A stretch of DNA of 64,000 nucleotides from Ligula intestinalis. Taxonomy: Eukaryota; Platyhelminthes; Cestoda; Diphyllobothriidea; Diphyllobothriidae. The translations under genes were made by a program, and so were the position numbers. Below the pieces are notes generated by a model, which searched no databases, was not told the origin of the DNA, and saw only the letters and a list, made by a program, of their open reading frames with translations. Of the stretch, positions 46,985 through 57,289 are shown in pieces (the first letter of the stretch is position 1; the number at the start of each line of letters is the position of its first letter). The stretch is taken from NCBI GenBank assembly GCA_036362985.1, contig JAYGXS010000010.1, forward strand, positions 4,402,554 through 4,466,553. The letters are read 5' to 3'.

Positions 46985-47135
46985 TGCCCTCTGTGTGCCC
47001 CTCTTCTACATCTCTGCTCTTGACGACGGAGCAGCCTCTCCCGACCACGCTGCTCCGACTTCCCCTCCTCCACGCCGCCGGGATTGAGGCCCACCCGGAG
47101 GGGGTACTAGCCAGCCATCACGGCTGGCAGTGGTG
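46985..47135 (+). repeat. dispersed repeat Y, copy 1
   Basis: Matches 60150-60290: cctcttctacatctctg, gacgacggagcagcc, ccacgctgctccgacttccc and gggattgaggcccacccgg appear in the same order. Function unknown. Confidence 0.6.
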
Positions 47136-47142
47136 GGGTCCA

Positions 47143-47213
47143 CCCCCCCCCCCCCCCCCCCCCCACCCCCCCCCGGCGGGGGGGGGGGGGGCCCCCCCCC
47201 CCCCCCCCCCCCT
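47143..47213. repeat. C/G homopolymer block
   Basis: Two long C runs, a G run of about 15, then another C run of about 22 within 70 bp. The G run and the flanking C runs are mutually complementary. Could be real or a sequencing/assembly artefact. Confidence 0.8.
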
Positions 47214-47884
47214 CGTTAACACCATGGACGGTGGTGATTTCGCAACCGCATTTCGCCTCGCAAAGGAGCTTTCACCTGTACCTATCTTACTTCATTCTTT
47301 CCGGTTTTCCGATTGTAGGACAAAATGAAGGCGACCGGAGATTGTATCGACAGGTGTAAAGGCTGAGAAGGTTAACCCTAATGGCTACGATCTTCCAGAC
47401 CCATGGTTCCTTTAGGGGAGGAGAGAAGACGGTGGGACGGTGTTTACAGAAGAGTTAGGGGGAAAGTTGCCTATCTGTCTGGCATGGCGCTCAACCGCGA
47501 GAGTGCGTGGCACCTTCGCGTCCGTCCCCTGAGGGCCGGAATCCCAAGTCATCGCAGGCCACAGCCACCGCCTTGAGGTCTTGCGTACGTCGGCCTGTGA
47601 TTGGTTGCACTGCGCGAGATTAAGCCGTGTGTGGGCTGGGTGTGTCAGTAAATCGCTCTGGACATTAAGCGAGAGACGGACTGGTGGCTGCAGCATTGGC
47701 GTGATGACTCGGCGATGATGGGTTTCAACGCCCACTACGATGGCTGTGGGTGCACTTACTGCTAAGGGTAAAAGGCGCCGCTAGCAGAACTCATCTATCT
47801 AGCAAAGCGAGACAGCTGAGTTCCGTTATCCGTCAGGTAAATATTCATCAACGAGGGTAAATATCTCCTGAACTAGATCGGCGA

Positions 47885-48040
47885 GACAACGAGCTCGTGG
47901 CTCAGCGGTTAGGGCGTTTGCCTCTACAAAAGGTCGCGAGTTCGAGACTCGGGTGGGACGCCACTTGGGATTGGGTATGACTGGCTGATGACCGCTAATA
48001 AGCCAGAAACGGTCTTTGCTGGCAATACCACCTACCTACC
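47885..48040 (+). repeat. tRNA-derived SINE
   Basis: Box-A-like tggctcagcggttagggcgt and box-B-like gcgagttcgagactcgg at the expected distance, followed by a body ending tgactggctgatgaccgcta and ataagccagaaacgg. A second SINE family, distinct from the 2-4 kb array. Confidence 0.75.
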
Positions 48041-48559
48041 ATTACCATGTCTGAGATCCTTACATAGGTGAGCGTCATAGGACCACGTCAAGAAGTCCCC
48101 GTTTTAGCTCAACTCTCATGAGGTCTGCCAGACTCACCCCCTCTTCCCCCCTGTCCTAGTCCCGCCTTTAACCGTGTCGGTATTTCTAGGCGGGGAACTG
48201 AGCGCTTAACTCAGGCAGGATCGATGCTGCGTCATGTGACGTTGACCTGGCCGAGTCCAACCGACCGGTGATGAGATTGTGTGACACTAAGCGTCTGGGG
48301 GGGGGCGGCAGTTAATTAAATAGGCAGGCAAACTCGGTGTAGCGCGCACCTCAAGCCAATGCCAGCTTTGTTTCGGTCTATAGTGCAACAGCTCTGTGGC
48401 CCCTTTTGGGAGTCACACACGCTACTCCGCCCTTCGTCATTGGGGATGACTGAGGTGTGCGTGTTCACATGAAGGCGCAAGGCACTGCGAGCCTTAAAGA
48501 TGTAGAAAACAGGTTGTTGGAGTTTGATGTCTGTTTCACGATGGCTGCACACATACCAA

Positions 48560-49590
48560 ATCGGATCATTGTGTGACTACGCACACTGTGCGGAGGTTTT
48601 TGGTTGGTAGCCTTTGTTGGATCAGGGGTCCCCGGCGCAGTCCAAACTGGGGGCACTTGGGAGCCGGAAAAAAGCCGCGACCTCAGCCGGCTTGAGCCAA
48701 AGGTCCACGGGGGTGAGTTGGGTGCCTGGACGGTAACTGTAGGCGAACAGATGCCGGCAGTCATGCGGTGAGACGCCACAGTCGGGACAGCTATCGGGTG
48801 TTGACGGATCGAGTCGGTGTTGGTACTGGCGAAGGAGCATGCAGTAGCCACTGCGTAGCTACGCCGGAGTACAGCGAGTGACCCTCGGGAGATTTTGTTC
48901 TGAGGCCGCAATCGGAGGTGGCTAGCCACCCAAAAGGACCGGGGGGTGGTAGCTGAATGTTGCATCCGCGACAGCTCTCTGGTGAAGGCGCTGGAAGCCC
49001 GTCTTGATGGCAGAGCCATTAACGGGAGATCCGTGAGAGACGGGGCGACAACTGCCTTGTGGAGAGCTCGAATAGACGGCTTAACGGTGCGGCTAGGCTC
49101 AGGAGCGTGACAACGATGGTGATTCGGATGGCCAGGTTGTAAACAGGTCCACCAGAACTGCTGACCTCAGAGTTTGTTGTGAGAGGTGACTGGTAGGAAA
49201 GAAGCCTCTGCGTGAAGGTGATCGATAGGCGACATATTATAGCAACCCGTGATCGTGCGGAGGGCACCGTTCTGTGCTGAGTGAAGACGGCGGAGGCTGG
49301 AGGAGCTGCTTGTAAAAGACCATACTGGTGCCGCATAGGTGAGATGCGGCTTCGTCAGCGCTTTGGATGTGGTCGCCAACGTCTCTTCCGAGCAGCTCCA
49401 GGATGTGTCCGCGGGAGCCTTGAGGACCCTGGTGCATCGGCTCACTTTGCTTGCGACATTGTTGAGGTTGGCAGTGTTGGTGTTTGTCTCCCAATGCCGT
49501 CCGGGGGGATGGGGTGGGGGGGGTTGCTGTCAGGAGCCGCTTTAACCACCTCGCTTGCTCGCACGCCGACCTCGTTGCTCCTCGCACGTC
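48560..49590 (-). mobile_element. Jockey-like LINE reverse transcriptase, 3' half
   Basis: Minus-strand frames run from VSRCTRVLKAPADTSW through YAAPVWSFTSSSSSLRRL, NGALRTITGCYNMSPIDHLH and ASHLRLRPQNKI to the C-terminal cysteine motif DSCPDCGVSPHDCRHLFAY and LTPVDLWLKPAEVA. Frameshifts separate the blocks. 5' truncated. Confidence 0.75.
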
Positions 49591-50029
49591 GCACTATCGA
49601 TCGGCACATAGGCTGCCGGCGGGATTAGTGTTTTCAACCAATCACTTAGATGAGTCGGAAAGCCAGTTAGCATGCTCATCCCTCAAGGACACTATCGTAT
49701 TGGTCCGATTGTAGTATGAACTTAAAAATACGCGTCTGCTCCTTTTTAGCATTAACTACGTTGTAATAAGTACGTAAAGACACTTTCATTCGTGTGCCCC
49801 TGCTGTTGTTGAGTTCTCCTTTGGGCGATTCAATCGAGGCGTTGTTGGCGGCAGAGATTGTGGTTTCTAGCCGCGGTGGTGTCTTATAATGATTGTGCGG
49901 TCCTGTGAGAACGGCGTCCTCGGTAGCACTGAGTATCATGGGGTTCGATGGGCTGCTTCCGTATGCGTTTACGGGGAACAAAATGAGGATAACCACCAAC
50001 ATTCTGGCACCCTCTACCGTATATAAAGA

Positions 50030-50440
50030 ATGTGTCAGAAGCAACTCAACGTATCGCTACAGAGTTTGGCGTGGGTATTGCTCATCATCCGATGGCTACC
50101 ATGCGTTCACGGGTCCTGCACATAGAAGACCCATTAGAGGTGGTTGAGCAGCCTGGCGTCATTTATCAAGTGCCATGTCGCGATTGTTCTTGCCATTATT
50201 TCGGGCAGACCGGGCGATGGTGTAGCTCGCGAATAACGGAGCACAAATTGGCAGTGTTGAAAGGCGAACCACTGCCCCAGATCGCTACCGACACTCTGGA
50301 AGAAGGCCACGAATTCGCCATCACGGGTACGCTGATAATAGCACACGTGGCTAATAAGATGGGCCGAAAACTGCTGGAGGCCTGGGTGTCAGACTCCAAC
50401 TCCATCAACAGTCATGTGGATGTACCGCCCTGTTATTTTG
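50030..50440 (+). mobile_element. Penelope-like element, GIY-YIG fragment
   Basis: The plus-strand open frame 50032-50574 begins SEATQRIATEFGVGIAHHP, then QPGVIYQVPCRDCSCHYFGQ and TGRWCSSRITEHKLA, a GIY-YIG nuclease domain, and the C-terminal EAWVSDSNSINSHVDVPPCY. The reverse transcriptase part is absent. This is the best-preserved endonuclease domain of the PLE copies here. Confidence 0.75.
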
Positions 50441-50839
50441 CCCTCTGTGCGCACGACCAACAAGCACGACCCAGTTCGTGTTCAGGCTCGCACACTGCCA
50501 CAACAAGGACGCACGACATAGTGCCAAGGCCGCATGCCATAACGTTAAGGACGCGCGCAGAGACGGTGTCGTGAGATGGCGTACGCGTGGACAAATCACG
50601 AATGCTACCCCTTCTTCCCCCACCCCCATTTACTCGCAGCTGGACTACAAAGACATGCCAATACTTGGTGTTACCTCATTTTGTCTGACGATGCTCTCTT
50701 TTGTGAAGACGAAAACTCAGACTCAAATACAATTGCTGTCTCAGTGATTGCAATTTTGTCTTCTTTAGAAATCCAAGTGTTTCTATTGTAAATGATAAGT
50801 ATTAGGATGTTTGGCAGATTTGCTTAATTTGAGTTGACC

Positions 50840-51140
50840 CAATTGTGAAAAACTTGAGGTGTTCGGCGGGATTTTAACCTGCATAGTAGCGAAGACCTTT
50901 ATCCGAAGCCAACGCTCTAACCACTTGAGCTACAAACGCCCCACCTGGTGCCATGAATTTAATCACAATTGGGTCGATTTTACCCGCACAACTTTACCAC
51001 TCATATGGACTCCACCAATATGGAGCAGCAAGCTGACTGTCCAAGCAGGTTTTCCTAAGCAGTCATCCACTAGGCTGACTTAATTATTAGGATGTTTGGC
51101 AGATTTGTTGAATTTGAGTTGACCCAATTGTGAAAAACTG
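50840..51140 (-). repeat. tRNA-derived SINE, inverted
   Basis: On the minus strand: box-A-like gtagctcaagtggttagagc and a degraded box B, then cacaattgggtcaactcaaa-type tail, the same family as the array at 2-4 kb. A second tail copy follows at about 51090-51140. Confidence 0.65.
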
Positions 51141-51154
51141 GAAGCGTTTGACGG

Positions 51155-51295
51155 CTTGGTTAATGGCTTGGCCAGTGGCAGTCTACGGCACCTGTGATTG
51201 GCTGTCGCAGAAGCAGATAGAGGAGCGCAGTCACGGGACGGTTTGTGGGCATGGCTAAAAGAGGACCGTATCCTTCCTAATAGAAGGGTTAGCTT
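51155..51295 (+). repeat. dispersed repeat Z
   Basis: Nearly the same as 53870-53960 (ggccagtggcagtctacggc, acctgtgattggctg, gcagatagaggagcgcagtc). Both copies are in the same orientation, flanking exon 12 and an inverted LINE. Confidence 0.6.
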
Positions 51296-51368
51296 TCTCT
51301 GATAATAGATATTCTCTAGCGCCCCCGCCTTTTTATCCTATCTGATCTTTTTCTCTTCGCGCCTGCAG

Positions 51369-51890
51369 CTTTGGACCACCTTTTCAAACCGGCGAGACAA
51401 AGCCCCTGACAGCCTCCGCCTCCTACCAGCAGCCGGTCCTGAGCCAGCTCCCACCGGTGGCTTCTGACCGTCGTCAGGGCTGCGGCGGCCTGGCAGCGGC
51501 ACCCCTACCCACTGCTCGTCAATCCTGCCTCCTGCAATCGGACTCCGTCTTCATTCCCCTGCATGCAGCCCCCACCAACAACAGCTCCGGCGTGCCACCG
51601 CAGTTGATGCTGCAACCAAGTCCGCGGAAGACCGCCAGCGCCGGTCTCGGACAGCGTTCCGCCTCCTGCGCCATGGTAGACTGCTGCGTCAGCCCAGTGC
51701 TGGTAGCAACAGGCAGCAGTGTGGGCTCTGATCCAGCCACCAGCAGTAGTAGCCGTCGAGGCGGGGCTCAACTGCTGCTGCTGCCCAACATGTCCTCCAG
51801 TCAGGTCGTCCTCGACGACTCCCTCAACGATTCGGAGGAGGAGGAGGACGATGAGGGAGCGGAGACTAAAACTGTCACTTATTGCCACCG
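51369..51890 (+). CDS. CEP97: probable exon 12 of the CEP97-like gene
   Basis: An acceptor (cttcgcgcctgcag) at 51368 opens a 522-nt frame (FGPPFQTGETKPLTASAS...) that closes at a good donor (CACCG|gtaggt). It needs a preceding phase-2 exon, exactly what exon 11 (ends 40716) supplies, and it also ends in phase 2. The 174 residues are Ser/Pro/Gln-rich with an acidic cluster (DDSLNDSEEEEDDEGAE) near the end, as expected of the disordered middle of a centrosomal protein. No folded domain is visible. Assignment to the gene rests on strand, phase and the matching exon at 60921. Confidence 0.6.
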
Positions 51891-51904
51891 GTAGGTATTG
51901 TCCC

Positions 51905-52030
51905 CCCCCCCTCCCCTACTCCACCCCCATTTACTCGTAGCTGGACTACAAAAACATGCCAATACTTGCGCCCTCCTGCCTGCAACTTTGGACCAACTTT
52001 TAAAACTTGTGAGACAAAACCCCTGACATT
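51905..52030 (+). repeat. duplicated segment including the start of exon 12
   Basis: 51908-51968 matches 50613-50670 (cacccccatttactcg, gctggactacaaa, acatgccaatacttg). 51970-52027 matches the first ~50 nt of exon 12 (actttggaccaacttttaaa against ctttggaccaccttttcaaa). In the copy the acceptor AG has become AA. Confidence 0.6.
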
Positions 52031-52049
52031 GGTAGTGGTGGTGGTGGTT

Positions 52050-53640
52050 CAGTGGAACCCTTGCAAACATCTAGCCAAACTAAGGGACCCTACGAAAGAC
52101 GAGAAAACGTAGTAAATAGGCTTTGTGTCACGGCGACGTTTCTGTTGCGGTGGACGCAAATATTTAATAGCAGCGCGAATGTGGGATGCTACAGGGAGAA
52201 CAAATGCATGAAGTTCCTTCGGTTGTGGTGGTAGTAGTAGTTGTTGCAGGATCAATTGCAAGGTAAGTGGCTTTAGAAGCACGACTTCCGGATCTTCTTC
52301 TTCAGATACCGAAATGTGGCAGAGGGACTTCGGATGGTTAGGTCGATCGGCGCTCTCAGTCTGTAGTCGAAACCAAACTCCTAAACTCTGGCGACCATCG
52401 TGGCCGCGTATTCCATCAGGTGTTCGTTGGTCTCTTCCTCCCCACAGGCTGCGCACGCGGAATCATCAGTCAGGTCGTACCGCCCCCGATGTGATTCAGG
52501 TTTGGACAATGTCTGGTCCTAAATCTCACTAGAGTCGTTCTACCTAGCCGAGTCATTTTCTTTTCTTCATCCCAGTTGATGGGGGCCGTATACGTTCTTC
52601 GGCGACGTTCATGTGTCATTTGTGGCCTGGGGGTCATTCGTCAGACTGCTTTAATCTTTGCCGCAAATGATGTCGGTCTAGCGTCCGTTTCAGTCCTGGC
52701 CGCTGATGCTTCGGTGTCTGCTTGTTAGTTCCCTGGGGATCCCCACGTGGCTGGGGATCCACGCGATTTCCACACTCCTTCCTGTTGTGGCTCTCTCCAG
52801 GACATTCATCCCTTGTTGTAACAACGGTTTCTTCAGGTCCTTTCCCGTCCTAAGGTTCTGTAGGGCATCTACAGCGGATTTACTGTCAGCAAGGATTTTA
52901 ACAAAACTCCAATCCTCGGGTGGGTGCTCTAGCCATTCCGCCGCCGTCAGTAGAGTTAACATCTCGGCATCATAGGATGAGCTCTAGTATGCGTCCCTCC
53001 TCCTGGTCGTTGCAACTGTTGAGTAGTTATTCCAACTTCCCTTCGTCACCACAACTCCAGCGCCTCCCTGTCTGCATCCATCTACCGCTAACCCGTCGAC
53101 ATAAATAGTCAGGGACGTTTCCGTTAGGGAGTTGAGCGTATCATCCATTCTTTGCCGATTTTCTACTATCTCGGATTTGCTGCATCTATCTTCAAAATCT
53201 CCTCGAATAGTGATTTTGGGACGTCGCCATGGGGCTAGTGTTAACAGCGAAAAGTCTTCTAGGCATCTCAGACTCCTCTCCCAGCGTTTATTGCAGGCAT
53301 CTGCGCGCATTCTCCCTCCCGGTTGAGTTCCGCCGTAACCGGGTTGTCTGTTGCTTCTCAGCCATCTGTCTGCGGAGGTTTTGTGGGGGAAGTCTCATAC
53401 TGTGTTCATAGGCCCTTATGGCGTTGAACCTGCCCATCTCCTCTATCTTCTACATATCAGCCTCTAGTAGTACCATCTCCGTCGGACATAAGATTGGGAG
53501 GCTCGTGGTAATTCGAGCTGCCTTTAGGTTCAGACGTTCCAACCTGTCAAGTCGTGAGTGGCAGATCCATGCTGCTGATCCGCTCTCAATCACCGGTCCT
53601 CCGGTTGTTGTTGTTGTTGTTGTTGTTGTTGTTCTGTAGG
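52050..53640 (-). mobile_element. LINE with RNase H domain, 3' half
   Basis: Minus-strand frames read SGSAAWICHSRLDRLERLN and MGRFNAIRAYEHSMRLPPQ (reverse transcriptase C-terminus, about 53590-53360). An RNase H follows: YVDGLAVDGCRQGGAGVVV, YDAEMLTLLTAAEW, ILADSKSAVDAL, IAWIPSHVGI (about 53190-52720). A C-terminal cysteine motif lies near 52450. An in-frame stop at 52984-52986 splits the RNase H. An (GTT)n run at 53604-53635 interrupts the 5' part. RNase H places it with I/R1-type LINEs, unlike the others here. Confidence 0.75.
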
Positions 53641-54094
53641 AGTCTAAGCCGTAGGTGTGTGATCAGAGCACTACAATTATCACGCCTAGTCCCGTATAGG
53701 AAGAGAAGAGATGAGACGCCAGTAGTCGTTTATTGTATGCAGAAACTCGGTGGTAATCTGAAGCTCCCACACGCGGCAGGCAGACGTCCTGCGCTCACGC
53801 GCGCGCGTCTGTCTGCTGGCTTACTATGGGTGTAAGTGCATAAACGTCATGCAAGAGTGAGTCACTGGCCGCTTGGCCAATGGCAGTCTACGACACCTGT
53901 GATTGGCTGGCACGGAAGCAGATAGAGGAGCGCAGTCACGTGACGGTTTGTCTTTCGATTGGGCCAATTGCCTGCTCACTGCGTTCCTGTTCCTATAACT
54001 GTTGAAAGACTAATTGTATCATAACATTTTTATGGGTTGCCTGTTATAACCTTGATAGATCTCACCTGCGCTGCCACCGTTATAACCTTGTGCG

Positions 54095-54620
54095 TTCCTG
54101 TGTCAATACCGGTGATGTCCACCAGTTACGTGTTAGGAAGAGAAGGCAGAACAGGATGGCAGATAGTACTTTACTGTTAGTTTTACTGGTACATCAGCTT
54201 TGTCTTCTGTGTCCGTCAGCAGCTTGTGTTCTGTCGTCGTCTAGGACAACAGCGTTTCTTGTCTCTAGCAGCCGTTTCCCGGGCCGCTTACAGCAGAATG
54301 TGCTCCGACAGTAACCTCGCTATTGAAGAGGCAGTAGTAATTGCTCCCCACGAGTGGCCGTCCGCACGCTTGCTTAGGCGCGCATGTGCATGCCTCCTCA
54401 GCGCGACCTCCCGATAGCAGCAACCCGGCCGCGGGGCAGTCTCGCTTGCGTGTGCCTCCTTTATTCTGGCCTAAAGTCCGCCCTTTGAAGGTCGCTTGTA
54501 GCTGCATGAACCGGTCGCCAGTAATGTCCCTTTGTTCGGGTACCCTCAGGATTATCCGAGTGGTAACTCCCGTCCGGGCCGTCCCAACACCTGTGTTTCA
54601 TTTGTGTGTGTGCGTGGGCT
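54095..54620 (-). repeat. dispersed repeat X, copy B (inverted)
   Basis: Reverse-complement match to 5310-5930, from cagttacgtgttaggaagag at 54122 to tcccgtccgggccgtccc near 54580. It ends about 50 bp before exon 13 of the CEP97-like gene. Divergence is moderate. Confidence 0.6.
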
Positions 54621-54668
54621 CCTCTGCAACAAACTCTAGCCAACCTTCTGTTTATCGCCCATTATCAG

Positions 54669-54974
54669 CGCCTCCTCAGCTTCACTGCAGATGACCGCGC
54701 TGAACGTCAGCAATCACCGGACCAGTGACACCTCAGACTTCCCTTTGGCCTCCTCCGCCAGCACCTCTGACCTGTCCTCCGCCCTCAACCACCGCAACGG
54801 TAGTGGTGGTGGTGGTCTGTCCTCCCAGCCAACGTCTACTGCTACCGGCGTCTCCTGCTACCCGGCCAGCCATCAGCGGATCTCCTCGGAGCCCGCCTAC
54901 AAACAGGAACATAGCACGAAAGCAGCAGATGGACAGGCGCCCGCTGCTGGGGACTGCGTTCGAGCTGGTATGGG
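54669..54974 (+). CDS. CEP97: possible exon 13 of the CEP97-like gene
   Basis: An acceptor tttatcgcccattatcag at 54668 starts an open frame with one leading nucleotide, fitting the phase-2 end of exon 12. It encodes a Ser/Thr/Gly-rich stretch (NHRTSDTSDFPLASSAS, NHRNGSGGGGLSSQ, HQRISSEPAYKQEHS). It ends at ATGGG|gtaagt (phase 2) or alternatively GCTG|gtatgg at 54967 (phase 1, which would join directly to 60921). Low complexity makes it less certain than exon 12; another frame is also open across part of it. Confidence 0.45.
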
Positions 54975-55064
54975 GTAAGTTGGTTGGACCGGTGCTGTGT
55001 GTGTGTGTGTAAAATGACCCTATCCCCACTACGTGTCCCCTCCTTCAGGTCTGGTTCTACTCTT

Positions 55065-55160
55065 ATGAATACATTTCTATATTTAGGCCCGGAGGGCCTC
55101 GTCATTGCTAACTTAATGCTACGGTGAAAATCAATACAAAGTGAATAAATGCTGCGCTTT
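55065..55160 (-). mobile_element. LINE B-type 3' end, short inverted fragment
   Basis: tttaggcccggagggcctcg plus acttaatgctac and gtgaataaatgctgcgc match the inverted 3' end at 22660-22735, including the terminal hairpin. Confidence 0.6.
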
Positions 55161-55329
55161 TTGAGCAACTACAGGGGCAGCCAAATGCTGAACTGTGCTT
55201 TCGATTCCAACAGCTTACGTAAGGTGACTTGTAATATTGGCGCTCGTGGATGCGCCTTCGCCTTGGGCCTCATTTTTCGGGTCCTGACAGCTGCAGCAGC
55301 TAGACAGATAGAAATGTCGGCAAAGTCGA

Positions 55330-55510
55330 GGGAGACTGAAATAGCCATTTCCGGCTTATTAGTCGTCGTCGTCGTCATCCAGTCATACCCAGCCCCAAGT
55401 GGTGCACCATCCCAGCCTCGAACTTGCGAATTTTTTGATCAGAAGTCCAGCGATCTAACCATTGAGCCACGGGCTTGTTGGCTTGCCGGTTTAGATCGAG
55501 GGATTTATTA
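55330..55510 (-). repeat. tRNA-derived SINE, inverted
   Basis: On the minus strand, box-A-like tggctcaatggttagatcgc and box-B-like gcaagttcgaggctggg, then the ggatgactg-type body and taataagccggaaatgg. Same family as 47885. Confidence 0.7.
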
Positions 55511-55639
55511 ACGTTCACAGATCGCCATCCAATCCGCTCTACCTTGGAACTCATTCTCGGGCTCCGACAGCAGCTGCCCAGTAGCTAGTAGTCTAGGCAG
55601 ATAGTATTGCCAACAAAAAAACAGGGGTGGCGGGAATGT

Positions 55640-55830
55640 CCATTTCTGGCTTATTAGCGATCGTCAGCCAGTCATACCCAGGCTCTAGTGGTGCACCACC
55701 CGAGGGTTAGAGCCTCAGACTTCTGATCAAAAGGGTGGCGAGTGCAAGGCTCGAGTGGAACAACACTTGGCTCTGGGTAGGACTGGCTGAGGACGGCTAA
55801 TAAGCCAGAAATTGTCATTCTAATCTCCCT
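55640..55830 (+). repeat. SINE with fold-back arms
   Basis: A plus-strand SINE (ggttagagcctcagacttct, gcgagtgcaaggctcgag, then aggactggctgaggacggct and aataagccagaaattg) is preceded by an inverted copy of its own tail (ttctggcttattagcgatcg, at about 55646-55700). The two arms of about 55 bp can pair around the tRNA-like core. Confidence 0.7.
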
Positions 55831-55859
55831 TCTATTTGCCGGCAATGTCTTCGTCGGAC

Positions 55860-57250
55860 AACAGTCTTTTTAAAAAACTCAAGACAGTACGGAAGCACTT
55901 TGCAGGCATTATTTCAGAGTGGAGACTGTGATTGGCCTCACCAAGGATGGCAATAGGAAATTGCTTAATCGTTTTAAAGTGTCGCTGCATTATAATGTCA
56001 GTTAAAAAAACATAGGAAACACCTGTAGCTGAAGAGAGCATTCGGAGGATACGTTTAACAATGACCAGGTCTTTTTTAATTAAAACTCGAACAATAAATG
56101 GAGAGCAGTAAAGAATGAGGGGGAGAATGCAGGCATCTACAAATTGCCAGATTGGGGCTTGCCGTGTGCGATATTAACGCAGACGGCGAACATGATATAA
56201 AAGTTTACGGTTTTTACTGAAAAAGACCTTCAATATTAAGAGTAAATTAGAGGTTAGATGCTAGAGTAATACCAAAATACGGTAAAGGGGGTACCTCATT
56301 GGACAGAATGTCCATTGTGCTCAAGTGGTAGAGAGAATTTCAAGCATCTGTCTGTACACGACCGGAAAGGAGCCTGTTCAAAAGCCAACACCCTAACCTA
56401 ACAGAACTCTCTTGGGATCAGCCTGTATGCTAATAGATATTGCAACTCAACTTGAACAGTTTTTCGACTGAATTTCCGAACTCGGACGAAGTCATGGTCT
56501 CCTTCCATGGAATGTCATTATTATAGATCATTTTTGCTCACCGTTTCGTTGTCCGCTGACTTCTCGGATAGCTGGGCCAGCTGCCCTTTGTCAAAACGTG
56601 AACTGACTTTATCGATCAGCAATTCAAAGTTGTGGCTGTGTGTGTTGGCCATGGGTTGATCGATTTTCCAAGCTCGCTGCTCGGTCTTGTGCATGGATTT
56701 TGGCATAACTTGACGACGATTAGTGTTGTGTTCCTGATCCCTCTTCCGGTGGTTTCGGCACGGGGCCGTCTTTTTTTGCAACTCCTAGGTTCGGTTTGAC
56801 CTGTTTCTGTCCTTTACTAACTTAATGTGGAGGTCCAGATGCCTGTTGACGGTCTAACCATTCAACGATGAGCTGGTTGTCTTGGCGGCTTAGGTTGGGA
56901 GATATTAACACTCCCTGATGAACCTTAAACGACCGCTTACGGTTAGTTTGCGGTCCAATTCTAAAATATTTCCCTCACGCCAAGAGGCCGGCTTCTGAAC
57001 GAACTTTTTTTCTGATCGTGCTAGTATAAAGTGCCTAATGTGGGCCTTTTTCTCACTGATTGCCCTTGACAGCAGCTGAAATAGCAGCTAGTAGTATGGG
57101 CAGATAGAAATGTCCGGAGACGAGCGCACAGCACGGTGGCGCAAGCTGTGTTATGCAGTTCAACCCTTAAATAAAGGCCCTGGGTATCGTACCGTCGGCA
57201 ACCTGACAACAAAGTCAGCAACAAAGACAAATATCAAAACGAACTGATTG
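55860..57250. other. intronic DNA; weak tRNA-like remnant and one unassigned frame
   Basis: Around 56315-56400 a decayed tRNA-like head is visible (gtgctcaagtggtagag). A minus-strand frame at 56781-56521 (86 codons, Lys/Gln-rich, RKRDQEHNTNRRQV) has no recognisable domain and could be a retroelement Gag or ORF1 remnant. Nothing else is supported. Confidence 0.3.
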
Positions 57251-57289
57251 GTTAATGTATACACACATGTTTGTCGTCCCCCACAGAGC

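Noticed and set aside
46993..47328. Proline/glycine-rich frame at 47 kb
   Set aside because: Created by the C/G homopolymer block and a dispersed repeat.
47885..47960. Possible functional tRNA gene
   Set aside because: Box-A- and box-B-like segments are present but no cloverleaf with proper acceptor pairing is seen, and a SINE body follows.
49676..50044. Minus-strand frame of 122 codons ahead of the PLE fragment
   Set aside because: Antisense to the PLE region, no domain and no splice or repeat support.
54725..55012. Alternative proline/valine-rich frame overlapping exon 13
   Set aside because: Low complexity and no phase match with exon 12; the serine-rich frame is preferred, though not proven.
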